A DNA stretch of 64,000 bases from Pichia kudriavzevii (GCF_003054445.1 NC_042508.1:1922001-1986000), one strand, 5' to 3'. Positions 29,144-38,809 are shown, counted from the stretch's first letter. The notes: generated from the letters alone by a model not told the origin. A program made the numbers and translations.

Positions 29144-31033
29144 ATGGCTAAAAAGGACAAGAAAAACAAAGAGGCAAAGAAAGCGTTGAAGGCTGCCAAG
29201 GCTGAGAAAAAGGCTGCCAAGGGTGATTCCAAACTGAAGAAACTATCGAAAAAGGCAGGTGACGATATTGAAGATGATGTCGATATTGATACCTTGTTAG
29301 CGCAACTGGCAGAAGAGCAAGCTCAATTCGAAGCGGTACATGTGTCGACAATTGACAAACCCATCAAGAGGACGAATGCGACCCTTGTAGCTGCTCCAAT
29401 GGCCCAGCGCCGGGAGCTGTTTTTATTTGGTGGTGAAACAGCAAATAACCAAGGTATCGTGCATTTCCATAATGATTTGAACGTATATTCGCCTGATAGT
29501 GACACTTGGAGGAGATATGTTAGTAAAAATTCTCCATTGGCAAGATCGTCCCATGCAATGTGTTTCCATCCTTCGGGTATCATGGTTTTACATGGTGGTG
29601 AATTTTCTTCTCCAAAACAGTCCACCTTCCACCATTACTCGGATACTTGGATCTTGGACGTCGAGTCTAAGGAATGGGCTAAAGTGGAGGAAAAGAGGGG
29701 CCCAAGTGGAAGATCGGGTGCTAGAATGGCTGTTTGGAAGAACTATGTTATTCTTTCGGGCGGTTTCAGAGACCTGGGTTCCCACACAACTTACCTGAAT
29801 GATCTATGGTTGTTTGACGTAATGAGTTATAAATGGACCCAAGTTGAATTCCCGCAAACCATGAGTATGCCAGATCCAAGATCTGGCCACTCCTTCATCT
29901 GTTACAATGATGAGTGCGTCCTTTATGGTGGCTATACAAAGGTGAAGGCAGGTAAAGGGTTACAGAAAGGTAAGGTTTTAACTGACACATGGACTTTGAA
30001 GATGAAGTCGGATATCAAATCCTTAAGATGGGAGAGAAAGAGGAAGCAAGGGTGGCAGCCATCTCCAAGAGTTGGGTGTTCCATGCAGCTGCACAAAGGC
30101 AGAGGTTTCCTCTTTGGTGGTGTGTATGACTTGGATGAAACTGAAGAGACTCTAAGCTCTGAATTTTATAATACACTTCTAAGTTATAACTGTGAGACTA
30201 ATAGATGGTTCAATTTGAAATTAAAACCTCGTAAGAAGAGGGAGGTTGTTAAAAAGGAAAAAATCAATAGGGACAAAGAACTGGAGGACATTTTAAATGA
30301 AATTTTGAAGAATGCTAATTTGAATGACGATGATGACGGGGAGGTGGAAGCAGATTCTACCAAAAACTCCATTGGAGAAGATGACGAGGAAGAAGAGCAC
30401 AAAAAGAAGGAGTATCCTATTAGAGCGCAGTACCCACACGAAAGATTCAATGCTCATACTTGTGTTATGGACGATATCTTCTACATTTACGGTGGTGTTT
30501 GGGAAGATGGGGAGATTGAGTGCAATTTAGACTCTTTCTATGCAATTGATATATCTAAACTTGATGGAGTTACTATATTTTGGGAAGACTTATCTGAAAT
30601 CGATGCAGCAACTGCAGAATTCGAAGATGAATTTGAAGACGATGAAGACGAGGACGATGAAGATGACGATGAAGGGGATGAAGAAACTGATCAGAAGCTA
30701 ATTGCAGAAGACGAGGACGAAGAAGAGGACGAAGAGGATGCAGAAGATGTCGAGCCTGCTATCCCTGATGAAAGGCCATGGCTTCCACATCCTAAAGCTT
30801 TTGAGTCTTTGCGTAATTTCTATGTGAGAACAGGTGCCGAATTCTTGAAGTGGGTCATTGATCAAAATAGAGATTCCAGAGGTAAGGATTTGAAAACCAA
30901 GGCGTTTGAATTGGCTGAAACCAGGTGGTGGGAGAGAAGAGAAGCAGTGCAAGCCGAGGAAGAAGAATTGGAGGAGAGTGGTGTTGAGCAAGTCATTGAA
31001 AAAGACTTCTCTAAAGCTACAAAAAGAAGATAG
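29144..31033 (+). CDS. KEL3: cytoplasmic Kelch-repeat protein Kel3
   Basis: A 629-residue protein that begins with a Lys/Ala-rich stretch (MAKKDKKNKEAKKALKAAKA). Kelch repeats span about 75-500 (RRELFLFGGETAN, GIMVLHGGEFSS, NYVILSGGFRDLG, ECVLYGGYTKVKAG, GFLFGGVYDLDE, DDIFYIYGGVWEDG). A long acidic segment lies at about 505-560 and a DUF4110-type C-terminus contains WLPHPKAFESLRNFYVRTG. This order fits S. cerevisiae Kel3 (651 residues), whose exact role is unclear. Its convergent position beside DIM1 matches S. cerevisiae chromosome XVI, where a few genes intervene. Confidence 0.9.
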   Translation: MAKKDKKNKEAKKALKAAKAEKKAAKGDSKLKKLSKKAGDDIEDDVDIDTLLAQLAEEQAQFEAVHVSTIDKPIKRTNATLVAAPMAQRRELFLFGGETANNQGIVHFHNDLNVYSPDSDTWRRYVSKNSPLARSSHAMCFHPSGIMVLHGGEFSSPKQSTFHHYSDTWILDVESKEWAKVEEKRGPSGRSGARMAVWKNYVILSGGFRDLGSHTTYLNDLWLFDVMSYKWTQVEFPQTMSMPDPRSGHSFICYNDECVLYGGYTKVKAGKGLQKGKVLTDTWTLKMKSDIKSLRWERKRKQGWQPSPRVGCSMQLHKGRGFLFGGVYDLDETEETLSSEFYNTLLSYNCETNRWFNLKLKPRKKREVVKKEKINRDKELEDILNEILKNANLNDDDDGEVEADSTKNSIGEDDEEEEHKKKEYPIRAQYPHERFNAHTCVMDDIFYIYGGVWEDGEIECNLDSFYAIDISKLDGVTIFWEDLSEIDAATAEFEDEFEDDEDEDDEDDDEGDEETDQKLIAEDEDEEEDEEDAEDVEPAIPDERPWLPHPKAFESLRNFYVRTGAEFLKWVIDQNRDSRGKDLKTKAFELAETRWWERREAVQAEEEELEESGVEQVIEKDFSKATKRR

Positions 31034-31108
31034 ATCTTGGCTTTTCATATTACAACCTATATCAGAAACTTATTACAACTACTCTTCGAATTTCTATTTG
31101 GTCATGCT

Positions 31109-31152
31109 TAATTTATAAAGCACTAATTTATAAAGCACTAATTTTCTAAAGC
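31109..31152 (+). repeat. 15-bp tandem repeat between KEL3 and DIM1
   Basis: TAATTTATAAAGCAC occurs twice in perfect tandem (31109-31123, 31124-31138), then a diverged third copy. It lies between two 3' ends and may carry both polyadenylation signals. Confidence 0.85.
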
Positions 31153-31194
31153 TTTTTTTAATATACAACTGTTAATAATAAATTTATATTAATT

Positions 31195-32160
31195 CTATGC
31201 AAAATGAATACCAACTTGATGGAACGCATATAATAGTTTTAGGAAATCAGTTTGATCTAATTTTGCTGATCTCTTTTCACCAAAACCGGTCTCTGCAAAT
31301 ACTTTCTCCACACTCTGCTTAACAATGGTGGAATAATCCGCATCATCTTCATATAACATTTCCCCTCTTTGTTCGCCCAAGTATTGAAGGTACGCCTTAT
31401 AGTTCTTCTCTAGAATTTCTAAGATTTTACTATTTCTAAAAATTGCACCTAAAGTCTTATTTTTTCTGTTGAAACAAAAACGTAATAGCCCATCCCATTC
31501 ATTGTAATCGATGTTTGGCTTTGGTATTTTTGGTTCAATTTTGACCACACTGGATTCAACTTTTGGAGGTGGTCTGAAATTGTTTTTTCCAACCTTCATC
31601 ACATGTTTAACATTAGACCACATTTGGGCATTTGCTGATAAACGATTGTACAATGTGTCACCTGGCCTAGCAGTTAGATTCAATGCAAACTCTCGTTGAA
31701 ACATCAACACAGCAATTCTGGGTGGTCTAGGCATTTCTAAAATTCTGAAAACAATTCCAGAGGAGATCTGGTAAGGGGTGTTGGAAATGCAGACATCAAA
31801 ATATGGTAAATCTTTGATTTTCATAAAATCGCCCATGATAATTTCAAGTTTCTTTTCCAGCGGTGTTCCTTGAACACGCTTGGTTAATTCGGCTGCCATT
31901 TTAGGATCAACTTCTACAGCGTAAACTTTTCTTGCTTGTTCTAAGATACGGACAGTTAAGTTACCAGTACCTGGACCGATTTCAAGGACAACATCGGATG
32001 GTTTAATTTCTGCTTTATCAACAATACCTTGTGCAATGAGTGGATTCTTTAAAATATGCTGACCAAGGTCAGTGTTGAACTTGAAAACCTTGTTTATTTG
32101 GGAACTTCCCGAAGGATCTGGTTTATTACCATGAAATGATTTCTTTGCAACTTTACCCAT
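31195..32160 (-). CDS. DIM1: 18S rRNA dimethyladenosine transferase Dim1
   Basis: Dim1 dimethylates two adjacent adenines near the 3' end of 18S rRNA and is an essential 40S assembly factor. The 321-residue protein (S. cerevisiae 318) has the SAM-binding motif LEIGPGTG ending at residue 66, the acidic AVEVDP, motif IV NTPY at 127-130 and the Dim1-specific C-terminal domain with [17 protein letters not shown] and [15 protein letters not shown]. The N-terminal [12 protein letters not shown] region is basic, as expected. The ATG at 32160 is clear. Confidence 0.96.
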   Translation of the reverse strand: MGKVAKKSFHGNKPDPSGSSQINKVFKFNTDLGQHILKNPLIAQGIVDKAEIKPSDVVLEIGPGTGNLTVRILEQARKVYAVEVDPKMAAELTKRVQGTPLEKKLEIIMGDFMKIKDLPYFDVCISNTPYQISSGIVFRILEMPRPPRIAVLMFQREFALNLTARPGDTLYNRLSANAQMWSNVKHVMKVGKNNFRPPPKVESSVVKIEPKIPKPNIDYNEWDGLLRFCFNRKNKTLGAIFRNSKILEILEKNYKAYLQYLGEQRGEMLYEDDADYSTIVKQSVEKVFAETGFGEKRSAKLDQTDFLKLLYAFHQVGIHFA

Positions 32161-32395
32161 GTCTTCCTTTGCCCTCCGGTTGATACAAAGATAACTTTCT
32201 AGAAGGCAGCAAAATAATAACGTTTGTTAAATGGAAAAAAAAAAAAAAAAACTGAAAGAAATTTCAAATTTTTTTCTCCTCTTTTTCCACACATTTAGAA
32301 TTTGTGATTTAATTGTTGATCTCAATTTCTGTTTATTATCTGCGAAAAGACAGTCCAGGAGAACCTATATTTTAAAACTCCACAAGTCAACGAAA

Positions 32396-32713
32396 ATGGC
32401 TACACCAAACGCACCACCAAATGGAATAAGATCAAAAAGAACAGAAACGAAATCACAGTACAAGTCTAGGACCGCAGATGTTACTCCAGAGCAGCTTCGT
32501 AAGATTAAAGGTTACAGATTGATGGCAGCGGGTGCAATTTTCCTTATAGTCCCATCTCTAGAATTATATCGTCGACTTTATGCTGGCGGGGAAAGACGTA
32601 TCCAACAGGGCGAGTGGAATCCATTGGATGGAACTATCAAGCAATGGGAAGAGGAAGAAAAGATAAAGAATTTTAAAAGCTCCTGGCTGACTAGGATATT
32701 TGGTGAAAAATAG
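32396..32713 (+). CDS. small membrane protein of unknown function
   Basis: A 105-residue protein I do not recognise. A hydrophilic basic N-terminus is followed by one predicted membrane segment at about 40-58 (MAAGAIFLIVPSLELY), then a charged tail with RRLYAGGERRIQQGEW, an acidic EEEEK patch and a WLTRIFGEK end. The pattern recalls small mitochondrial inner- or outer-membrane proteins. The frame is open back to an ATG at 32231, giving a 160-residue version. I prefer 32396 because the extension is low-complexity Lys/Phe and the context GAAAATGGC is good. DIM1 is divergent and KAR9 convergent. In S. cerevisiae PLC1 and ACM1 sit between DIM1 and KAR9; this protein is neither. Confidence 0.7.
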   Translation: MATPNAPPNGIRSKRTETKSQYKSRTADVTPEQLRKIKGYRLMAAGAIFLIVPSLELYRRLYAGGERRIQQGEWNPLDGTIKQWEEEEKIKNFKSSWLTRIFGEK

Positions 32714-32849
32714 TACACCACCACTCGAACCAAAGTAGTCGAATCTTGTCTATAGTGACACCTACAAATGAAAGTTTATTTCCTTTGTATTTACATATTT
32801 CCGTTATTGTTATATAGTGTACAATTTATCCAGTAATTCAAATGTGCAG

Positions 32850-35006
32850 TCAGATCGATGTTATCCTAGATTTTGGGATATGGCTTGATCTAGAGCCCAG
32901 AGATGTAGCCCCCCTAGCCTTCAACATATGCAAACTAGGCTGACCAGGCTGTCGTAGTCGGCCAAGCTGAATTGGCCTTTCACGAGGTATCATCTCTCTT
33001 TGGGTCATGACGGAGGTAGGTCTGGAGTACATTCCAGAACTTAGAGAACTGTGGACAGATGTTGGAGAATCAGTACCGAGTTTTGAAGAAATTGAGCTTG
33101 CAATATTCTCGAGCCTAGAGTCCGGACGTTTTGGCTGAATGGGCTGTCTGATTCCTACCCTTGTCTGCATTCGGCTTGCCGAACGTATGAGAACCATCCG
33201 TGATTCTGGCCTTTTTGGTAATGGAATACGAGATGTCAAGAGATCCGGAGAAGTAGAGGAAACAGACATATCTATATTTAAAGGGAAAGATTTGCCTGGC
33301 GTTTCCATCAAATCATCAGAATGAATCGATGTGATAGAGGTGTCGCTCTCATCATTGTCTGATGATGCTCGTATGTTCACTACTGTTGATTGATCAAACT
33401 GTAATAAAGAAAAGTTAGAAAGGGGTCTCATATTGAAAGAAGATAGCCTTCTTGATTGAGGTTCATCATCTGTTGGTAACATGACATATTTTTTGGTCGG
33501 ACTGATTCTCGGAGTTGATGATGGAGTAGAAAGAGGCATTTTGAACCTATTGAAACTTCTACTATTTGGCGTAATGAACGGATCGGGCGAGTCAAAGATA
33601 TTTTTCGTCTTCATGACATCGGGAGAAGAGCTGCTACTTCCAAAAGAATCAACACTACTTGGGGTACTCGTATGTGTAGTCACTCCACCATCATCCGTAG
33701 ACAGTTGTATTCCCATTTTCATTCTTTGTATGATTTGTCTGTTTTCTTTGGAGAAAACGCTATCATCAATACTTTTGGGAGTCTGAAAGATTTTAACTTC
33801 ATCGTTTTTCTTTTGCACATTGTTGCTTAGTATAGGTTTCATATTTAAAGAATCAGCCAATGGATTGCTAAAAGTACGCCTCGGTTTTGGTGTTTTAGTT
33901 TTCATTATGGCAGTTTGACTCATGTTTTCATCTTGTTCAGCTGAAGCTAGCGTTTTCTCTATTATTCTTAGCTTGGCTTTAGAAGTATCACTTACTCCAT
34001 AGAAATGTTCTATTGGCTTAATAATATCAAGAACATCCTGTAAAACAGATGGCGGGTGATTCTGGTCGACATTCACAAGATCAAAAACCTTCTTACAAAT
34101 TGCATCATTCCTTGAAACAATGTAGTCATCTTTGAAGCTTTTCAAGTCTTTTCTGTAGGTGTTGTACCTTGACAAGATACTTTCGTATTTGGCTATTGTG
34201 TCACTCACAAGGCTTTTATAATGTCGTTTACAGCTGCAATAAAATTGTTCGAGAGATTGTGGAATCAAATTCAACGATTGGGAAATGGGTAGTATTGATT
34301 CATACAAATTAGAGTAAACCTCAAATATCTGGCTATCCATTGTGGTAAAAATTATAAATCCACTATACTTGCCTGAGTCTTGAAACATTTCTATGTTCTT
34401 TTTATCCTTTTTGAAATCTTCAAGTGTGTAGCTCTCAATGTGCTTTTCAATTTTCAGTAGTTTGTTCTTTTCAATTATCAGATCCAGCTGTTCTTGACAG
34501 TACAGAATTTCATTGTGAACTGAAGTCAATACTTCAGTTTGAATCTCATTGTAAAGGCTCAAAATTCCTACTCTTTCTCTATAGGTGTGTATTATTTTTT
34601 TTAAACTTAAACTTTGGTTGCAGATCTTTGTCAGAATATCCAAAAGTGTGTCCAATTTCTCAGTTGGCAACCTTGCGAGCTGATTTAAAAACTTATCGAT
34701 GTTAAACTCAAGAGAATCAATACAATGGAAAATCTTATTTAATTCGACCCTTCCTGAAATAATCCAATTGGGATCATGGTCATTTAAGCTTCCTACTTTA
34801 GAAACAATCTTCATTGCACTTTGTAATTTCTCCAAAGATGCATTGATTGCCAATGTATTTTCAACAAGAACTAATAGTTTCTCGTCCGTGAGCTCCTCCG
34901 CTTTGTAGTGAGCTGCGTCCTCTATCAATGCGTTCAATGAATCAAAGTTTTCTATTCCAAACTGTTCTTCCAGAATGTCTTTGATTTCCTTGATTTTAGT
35001 GGTCAT
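32850..35006 (-). CDS. KAR9: spindle-positioning protein Kar9
   Basis: Kar9 links astral microtubule ends, through Bim1 (EB1), to type V myosin so that the spindle is oriented towards the bud. The 718-residue protein has a helical N-terminal half typical of the Kar9/APC-like domain (HIESYTLEDFKKDKKNIEMF, LIPQSLEQFYCSCKRHYKSL). Its C-terminal half is Ser/Thr/Pro/Arg-rich and unstructured-looking. EB1-binding SxIP motifs are at 592-595 (SRIP, followed by LPKRP) and 708-711 (SHIP). S. cerevisiae Kar9 is 644 residues. The DIM1-KAR9 same-strand neighbourhood is conserved with S. cerevisiae chromosome XVI. Confidence 0.88.
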   Translation of the reverse strand: MTTKIKEIKDILEEQFGIENFDSLNALIEDAAHYKAEELTDEKLLVLVENTLAINASLEKLQSAMKIVSKVGSLNDHDPNWIISGRVELNKIFHCIDSLEFNIDKFLNQLARLPTEKLDTLLDILTKICNQSLSLKKIIHTYRERVGILSLYNEIQTEVLTSVHNEILYCQEQLDLIIEKNKLLKIEKHIESYTLEDFKKDKKNIEMFQDSGKYSGFIIFTTMDSQIFEVYSNLYESILPISQSLNLIPQSLEQFYCSCKRHYKSLVSDTIAKYESILSRYNTYRKDLKSFKDDYIVSRNDAICKKVFDLVNVDQNHPPSVLQDVLDIIKPIEHFYGVSDTSKAKLRIIEKTLASAEQDENMSQTAIMKTKTPKPRRTFSNPLADSLNMKPILSNNVQKKNDEVKIFQTPKSIDDSVFSKENRQIIQRMKMGIQLSTDDGGVTTHTSTPSSVDSFGSSSSSPDVMKTKNIFDSPDPFITPNSRSFNRFKMPLSTPSSTPRISPTKKYVMLPTDDEPQSRRLSSFNMRPLSNFSLLQFDQSTVVNIRASSDNDESDTSITSIHSDDLMETPGKSFPLNIDMSVSSTSPDLLTSRIPLPKRPESRMVLIRSASRMQTRVGIRQPIQPKRPDSRLENIASSISSKLGTDSPTSVHSSLSSGMYSRPTSVMTQREMIPRERPIQLGRLRQPGQPSLHMLKARGATSLGSRSSHIPKSRITSI

Positions 35007-35388
35007 GTTTTAGTGTCATTAATCGGATACTAGCTTTCTCTATAGGAACAAAGGTGGGGGAGGAGAAGGAGAAGAGGGCAGAGTGTCAACTTCAAAATAA
35101 AAGGTAAAGGGGGATATACCCGGCTAGTTTCTGTTTCCTGTAACAAATATTTATTGACTCAGTATAACACGGAGTTTGTTATTAGTCTTCACTGTGTACA
35201 AAGATAAAAGCGTGAAGAAAAGAAAGAATAACATGTACACAAAAAATATCAATGAATCTCTAATTGTTTTCGTTTTCCCCTGATTGGAAATTTTTCTCAA
35301 TCGCGTTTCAGAAACTCAAACCTATTATATACATATAGTTAATTTACTCTCTTGAAAATGACGTTCCCCTAGAGGAGCACATCGGAAG
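35007..35388. other. intergenic region KAR9 / mannosyltransferase
   Basis: About 380 bases holding the KAR9 promoter and the mannosyltransferase 3' end. No clear motif. Confidence 0.5.
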
Positions 35389-37182
35389 CTATAGATAAAG
35401 AATCGAGGGTCTGGCTGGTTCGTCCTTTTGATATTCAACATCTCTATCAAACCCCTCTTTTATGGCTTTTTCTATGGTCGAGACGCTGGTCTGAGGAACG
35501 GAATTTGGAGGTCTTTTTTCAAAGACGTATTTATTCCAGAATTGCTTCGAATTTCCTTGCAGGAACTCCATTCTCGGTTGAATGTAATCAGAGCACAAAA
35601 CATCTACGTTCTCAAACCCAGCAAAAGTGAAATCTGTTGATTCCGCTCCGCAAAGCAGTTCATTTATGGAAGTAATGAGCTTCAGCTCAAAATCACAACC
35701 ATAAAATTTGATATGGTTACCAAATATCCTCCTTTGGTTTCCTGTGTTGTCTTTATAAACCTTACTATTTTTCATTTTAAAGGGATGTAAAGTTTCCTCC
35801 ACATGAAAGAATAGTGGTGTTGAAGTAAAGACATTAAAAGGCCTCCGAATCTTTTCAAAATAGTCATACTTGAAGTCGTTTTTCAGTTCTCTTCTCTGCT
35901 CAAAAAGACTTAATAGGTTACCCTTCAATAGTTCATAGTCCTCATTCGGATCATAATGACCTGTTATTGAAGTTACTTGTGTTAGGCTGTTAATTTCTTC
36001 TCCAATCTTATCTGCTGTTTTAAAGAGCTGATAATAAGGTTTTTTGAAATAATGAGCAGCGGCAACAATATAATCACCATTTCCTTTGGATGACACTGCG
36101 TTCAGAAGGGGGAAGTATCTTGAAGGTCCATCATTGGTATAGTATAACATTAATAAGAGCACATCCAAGTTTTTTCTCTTGTTTATTAACAACAAGTCAC
36201 TCGTTGCTGCATAGTCGGAAGAAGTGCCTTTTAAGTCGTGGAAACTTAGTTGAGTGTTCTCGTGATCCCTTTGTGCTTTTGCTTGCAGGTGTTGGTGGAT
36301 ATCTTCAGGTGATACCCATCTATCGTTAAGAATACGCACTGGGTTATTCTCAACTTGAATATCAGAAATTTCATAATATGATGGTGTAATTGACGTTCGA
36401 TAAACAGAAGGCCATACTATTAGTCCAAACTGAGAGATAACTTTACCTTCGAACAAATGGTCCGGGTTGTGTAGAGGAATAGTATCTGGTGAAATAAAGA
36501 GTGCGTTTTCGAAGGACGAGGCTATAATTGCCAGAGTTCCAATCAACTTTGAATTATATCTAAGTTTTTGAAGGTTCTTCTTACCAAATATACCATTCAT
36601 GAAAACACAAGTGGCATCGTATGAAGGGAATATATTATCACAAAGGTTTAAATTTGGTTCATAAAACGGTGGAATAATCACCTCAATTGGATTTTTTGCA
36701 CCTGTTTCTCTCAATTGTTTTATCAGTAACATTGATTTATAATCATTATTACCGCCACCAATTGTGACATATCCTGATCCGCAATAACCTTCCACGTGGA
36801 TCTCTTTAGGAATGAAAGAAACTATTTTTCGATGGTTTACCTTCAGCTGTTTTATTATTTCCGGGCTGAAATCTTCTAACTCTTTGAGCTCAGTTTCAGA
36901 GACATCAGCATATATATTTTCCATCTCCGCATTGGCACGGGTTCCAAACATTAGCTTGTCGCCGTGTACAATGGCCTTGTCAAGTTCATTAAAGTATTTC
37001 TTGAAGAACTTTTGAAACTTTTTCGAGGATGGCTTGCTAATTGAGCTACCTTGACTTTGGTATGAGCAGAAAAACAGCCAAATCAAACCCAGGAATAACA
37101 CTGTCTTCAAAATGGTCTGCTTGTGTTGTTGTAGGTTCCCCTTAAACTGTCTGGGTCCAAAACTTTTTTCTTTCATGTTCAT
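35389..37182 (-). CDS. MNN2: Golgi alpha-1,2-mannosyltransferase of the Mnn2/Mnn5 family
   Basis: A 597-residue type II membrane protein. A basic cytosolic start (MNMKEKSFGPRQFKGN) precedes a signal anchor at about 23-42 (TILKTVLFLGLIWLFFCSYQ). The lumenal domain matches the Mannosyl_trans3 family, with HVEGYCGSGYVTIGGGNND, YEPNLNLCDNIFPSYDATCVFM and NALFISPDTIPLHNPDHLF, the last carrying the usual metal-site acidic residue. The family adds alpha-1,2-mannose branches to outer-chain N-glycans. MNN2 versus MNN5 cannot be decided here, so the symbol is approximate. The frame opens at a TTG at 37245; the first ATG is 37182. Confidence 0.8.
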   Translation of the reverse strand: MNMKEKSFGPRQFKGNLQQHKQTILKTVLFLGLIWLFFCSYQSQGSSISKPSSKKFQKFFKKYFNELDKAIVHGDKLMFGTRANAEMENIYADVSETELKELEDFSPEIIKQLKVNHRKIVSFIPKEIHVEGYCGSGYVTIGGGNNDYKSMLLIKQLRETGAKNPIEVIIPPFYEPNLNLCDNIFPSYDATCVFMNGIFGKKNLQKLRYNSKLIGTLAIIASSFENALFISPDTIPLHNPDHLFEGKVISQFGLIVWPSVYRTSITPSYYEISDIQVENNPVRILNDRWVSPEDIHQHLQAKAQRDHENTQLSFHDLKGTSSDYAATSDLLLINKRKNLDVLLLMLYYTNDGPSRYFPLLNAVSSKGNGDYIVAAAHYFKKPYYQLFKTADKIGEEINSLTQVTSITGHYDPNEDYELLKGNLLSLFEQRRELKNDFKYDYFEKIRRPFNVFTSTPLFFHVEETLHPFKMKNSKVYKDNTGNQRRIFGNHIKFYGCDFELKLITSINELLCGAESTDFTFAGFENVDVLCSDYIQPRMEFLQGNSKQFWNKYVFEKRPPNSVPQTSVSTIEKAIKEGFDRDVEYQKDEPARPSILYL

Positions 37183-37367
37183 TTTTTCTTTTCCTAGTAG
37201 AAGATCCCACACATTAAAAAGTTTTTTAGTGTTCCTACTGTGCAACTAAGGAAAAGTAAATAAGATTACATTCCAATGAAAATCCAGTCTACACCTGCAA
37301 ATCACATCTAATAATATTCCAAGATTCATCATGGCGAAGATCTTTAGTCCATCGCATCAAGCGGGAT

Positions 37368-37381
37368 TCACCTGCAGGTGA
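37368..37381. promoter_or_regulatory. perfect 14-bp palindrome upstream of the mannosyltransferase
   Basis: TCACCTGCAGGTGA is self-complementary and 186 bp before the MNN2-like start. It contains two E-box-like CANNTG cores. A dimeric factor site is plausible but unproven. Confidence 0.35.
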
Positions 37382-38335
37382 GTGGTTGCTAATGCGTATT
37401 CAGAGCAAAAAATCTTGCATTAGTACCGCGAGAATTATGCAGAATGGCCAAAGCTCGAAGAAGGGTGCATTAATTTGTTCGGCCTTAATTATTAGCTTGA
37501 GGAAATAATGCATGAAGATGCAGATTTTCTTTCGAAAAAAAAAGACGATCATGTATCTCTGCATATGTTTAAAATGGCCAAAATTTTCAAAATCAGCCGA
37601 CTGGGTTATGCTCCGCTCCACTATGTTTGACAAAATATAGCAGTCTGTAATAGCTAGTATGTAATGGTAAGCTAGCATTGACTCTTGGTTTAGTGGAAGG
37701 AAGTGGTACCCAGAGTATGGCTGGCGATGTGACTGCTTCCGCTGTAGTCGTGCAAGGACTATATTCCAACCTCGGACAAAGGCTGATAGTTGTGGTTAAT
37801 GTGTCACTAAAGTAAGGAACGTTATTGGCATCGAAAGTTTCAGACGCTAATGGGTCAAAGTAGCGTTGTTGGAACCAACAACAGATCGATGCTCGGATGC
37901 ATAGTAACGTTATGCGGGTAATTATCGGTGAAGTATTCGGCGTTTGTGTGGACGCAATCATAAAATACGCAGATATTATTCTCGTCAAGATAATGCGGAC
38001 AATATAATTACAACTCCACACAACCCAGTGCTATGACATGTTTGCTAGTACATGTACCACCAGCACTTTACCTGCGATTGTCTCTTCAAGGTGAGTCAGA
38101 GAGGTGGATCGTTGGTCTCTTTTCCATATAGTTTGAAGTCTGTGGAAATATGGATACTACCCTTAAAAAGACACAAGATCTAGTTTGACCTAAGAAATTG
38201 TATCCATAGCCAAAAACTTTGGTACATTTAAATTAGATATTGAAAAATAGCCAAGTGCAAACCGATTCATGTACTGTTAAAAGACATATATCGGATATAT
38301 CTATCAATAAGTAGAAGTGATTCAGCTATATAAGA

Positions 38336-38458
38336 ATGACAAGAAGGACACTCTTTAAAGAAAAAAACACTTATGACGAAATCAAGTATGATTATTCTCT
38401 ACCTCCTTATGATGTCACCTCACATTTTGTCTCTGATATTCCAGCCTTTGAATTTTAG
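38336..38458 (+). CDS. 40-codon ORF, possibly a gene remnant
   Basis: ATG at 38336 to TAG at 38456-38458, reading MTRRTLFKEKNTYDEIKYDY and continuing with SLPPYDVTSHFVSDIPAFEF. Composition looks protein-like, not like random AT-rich DNA. A TATATAAG box ends two bases before the ATG, too close for a normal transcript start. The same frame continues after the stop with only one further stop over about 30 codons, so it could be the front of a decayed gene. I cannot name it. Confidence 0.25.
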   Translation: MTRRTLFKEKNTYDEIKYDYSLPPYDVTSHFVSDIPAFEF

Positions 38459-38809
38459 GAACTGCATCGCCAGAAAACTTTCATCTCATGACTTCAAAAG
38501 AAAAAGAACATCAAAGACATGATGGTTCCTTGGATTGGCTATACCTTTATGGGGAATGATCATGTAGGTACTTAGCATAAACCTATATGGTAGTATGCCT
38601 GCTCAACTCTTTATTTTTAAAGCGTCTCTCCTCCCAAACAATAAGCATTGCTGATGTGGCAGAAAGAGGATATTGACCCCCTACGGAAGATCATTTATTA
38701 TAAGCTGTCAGCACAAGTATCCTCAAGCTCAGAAAAAATGCCAATTTTTTTTAAGATTATAAAAAAGGTTATAAAATAATGTAATCAGTCTTGGCGCATC
38801 TAGCGGTGT

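Larger units (their letters stand above)
37183..38809. other. 1.6 kb gene-poor region upstream of the mannosyltransferase
   Basis: The longest stretch without a supported gene. The left part (about 37.3-38.1 kb) looks more mixed in composition than neighbouring spacers and has several palindromes: 37368-37381, an 8-bp inverted repeat at 37865-37882, and GTACATGTAC at 38048-38057. Its longest minus-strand frame (37593-38021) starts without ATG and has no recognisable content. A 40-codon ATG frame at 38336-38458 follows a TATATAAG box. It could be a large regulatory region or hold a decayed gene. Confidence 0.45.

Noticed and set aside
37865-37882. TGTTGGAA / CCAACA, recalling ends of yeast LTRs
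   Set aside because: It is a short inverted repeat only; no second LTR end, target duplication or coding remnant was seen nearby.
37593-38021. 142-codon minus-strand frame in the gene-poor region
   Set aside because: No ATG at its start and no recognisable domain or composition; probably chance.
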